Positions 62,808-64,000 of a stretch of DNA of 64,000 bases are shown here, in pieces. Source of the DNA: Agrypnia vestita (Eukaryota > Arthropoda > Insecta > Trichoptera > Phryganeidae); contig JADDOH010000149.1 of NCBI GenBank assembly GCA_016648135.1, positions 120,025-184,024 of the forward strand. The letters run 5' to 3'. The notes beneath the pieces are model-generated. The model did not search any database. It was not told where the DNA came from and saw only the letters and a list, made by a program, of their open reading frames with translations. Made by a program: the position numbers and the translations under genes. Numbering within the stretch: the first letter of the stretch is position 1; each line of letters begins with the position of its first letter.

Positions 62808-64000
62808 TTAGGTCCTTACATATGAAATTGGCGTTTAGTATGGGAGGAACATAATTTTTTTTTATTATAATATATTTATTTAATCAAAGTATGTACCATT
62901 GCTATCTATGCACTTTTGCCATCTCATAGGTAGTTCATCGATCCCTTAACTAAAAAACCATTCGGACGGGAATCAATAAAATCTTTGAAGGCGGTTTGGA
63001 CTGCCCCATCGGAGTTGAATTTTTTCCTTTGCAAGAAGTTATCCAAATTTCGAAAAAAATGGTAATCTGTTGGGGCAAGGTCCGGAGAGTACGGTGGATG
63101 TCTTAGACATTCCAATTGAAGCTCCTCTAATTTGGTAGCCGTCTGTTGTGCAGTGTGTGGTCTAGCGTTATCATGAAGCAGCAGTGGCCTAGAGCGATTA
63201 ACCAGCCTCGGTTGTTTAGCAGCTAGCTTTTCCATCATGGTTTGCAGTTGCTGACAATAGACATCTGCCGTAATCGTCTGGCCAGATTTAAGAAAGCTGT
63301 ATTGAACGACACCAGCACTAGTCCACCAAACGCTCACAAGTAACTTTTTTGGAGTCAATTTTCGCTTGGGGCATGGTTTGGCTGGTTCGGCAGGGTTCAG
63401 CCATTGCGATGAGCGCTTCCGATTATCGTACAGGATCCACTTTTCATCACAGGTAATGATTCGATTTAAAATCCCTTCATTATTGTGCCGGTTGAGTAAT
63501 GCAACGCAGCAGTCAACGCGCGTTTGTTCATTTGCTTCACTCAATTCGCGAGGTACCCACCTTTCAAGCTTTTTCACCTTACCAATTTGCTTCAAGTTTT
63601 ATCACTAACACCGCAGCCCGCAGCTAACTCGGATGTGGTTTGCGATGGATCCGCTTCCACAATAGCCTTCAATTCTTCATTATCAACTTTGGTCTCCGGC
63701 CGTCCACGGGGCTTGTTCTGCAGGTCGAAATTTCCAGAACGAAAACGTTGGAACCAAAAACGCACTGTGTTTTCTTTTGCGGCACCGTCGCCATACACAT
63801 CATTAATCCTTCGAGCCGTTTCTGCAGCACTGGTGCCACGGTGGAACTCGTACTCGTAAATAACGCGATATTTCAAGTTTTTCATTTTGTAAACTGAGTG
63901 ACGCAAAGAAAAAAACAATTGAGGAAAAAACAAATGAATTATAATTTTCAAAACACAAATACATGAGTAAATAGCTGTATAAGTTTGGATTTGGAATTCC
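62808..64000 (-). mobile_element. Mariner element, cecropia-like, cut by the window edge
   Basis: The 3' tip ttaggtccttacatatgaaa and ttggcgtttagtatggg is preceded by tata, fitting the TA target of mariner. The transposase runs on the minus strand from about 63885. With a usual size near 1.3 kb the 5' tip would fall about 100 bp outside the window. The tip sequence and the transposase resemble mariners of the cecropia type (from memory). Confidence 0.8.
62880..63885 (-). pseudogene. Mariner transposase pseudogene
   Basis: The start at 63885 gives MKNLKYRVIYEYEFHRG, a first helix-turn-helix followed by GRPETKVDNEEL and the second helix-turn-helix (TSELAAGCGVSDKT). After a small deletion near 63593-63598 the frame continues LKQIGKVKKLERWVPREL, TCDEKWILYDNRKRS, LLLHDNARPHTA and YSPDLAPTDYHFF. 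The aspartates of CDEKW, HDNARP and PTDYHFF form the D,D34D triad, with 34 residues between the last two. A one-base loss near 62945 shifts the last block (ELPMRWQKCIDSNG) out of frame; the normal stop would be at 62880-62882. All catalytic residues are present, but the two lesions prevent a full-length protein. Confidence 0.85.

Overview
This is a eukaryotic, AT-rich, mostly non-coding window, almost certainly from an insect. The short TAGGTACCTAC-type words scattered through it (around 40.17, 45.20, 45.41, 47.10 and 48.03 kb), the Helitron-type termini, the tRNA-derived SINEs and a cecropia-like mariner together suggest a moth or butterfly. That assignment is inference. No intact host protein-coding gene is visible. 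The longest open frames belong to decayed transposable elements, and the rest are short chance frames.

The window is a dense, nested graveyard of mobile elements. From left to right it holds: full-length palindromic Tc1/mariner-like MITEs (family A, with TACAGGGTTATTTGG ends, at 0.85, 17.8, 38.2, 41.0 and 58.2 kb; a sister family A' lies at 4.7-5.7, 11.0, 16.6 and 35.1 kb); a second MITE-like family B with ACTCCCTTT ends (9.0, 14.4, 26.8, 27.9, 33.7, 35.3 kb); Harbinger-like MITEs (12.4-13.3 and 54.65 kb); a hAT-like MITE with an 8-bp target duplication (15.4-16.1 kb); interrupted LTRs (18.4-19.3 and 29.3-30.3 kb); a Helitron-like element (48.7-50.6 kb); two SINE families; and about seventeen 5'-truncated non-LTR retrotransposon fragments of jockey/CR1-like and RTE-like type. 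The right edge is a mariner copy (62.8 kb to the window end) with its catalytic triad still readable but two small lesions. Many insertions are nested in one another, and several have exact target duplications, so a relative order of insertion can be read.

The most interesting system is a set of short foldback or solo elements at 4.0, 10.0-10.7, 22.7, 28.2 and 38.4 kb, plus the tail of a GIY-YIG-encoding Penelope-like element at 49.5-50.1 kb. Five of these six loci (all but the 28.2 kb one) carry a hammerhead-ribozyme-like core: CUGANG(A), a stable stem II, GAAAC, then GUH, flanked by complementary stem I strands. The foldbacks have inverted arms, a one-sided extension and, in most cases, readable target duplications, as expected for Penelope-like pLTRs. 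They look like non-autonomous, ribozyme-bearing passengers of a Penelope-like element.

The best candidates for host function are a CpG-rich block at 45.96-46.27 kb ending in a good splice-donor sequence (possible promoter plus 5' exon), and several GC-richer, apparently single-copy islands (8.7-8.95, 17.6-17.8, 41.5-42.05 and 33.3-33.5 kb) that may be exons or conserved regulatory DNA. All similarity statements rest on reading motifs by eye; no database search was possible.
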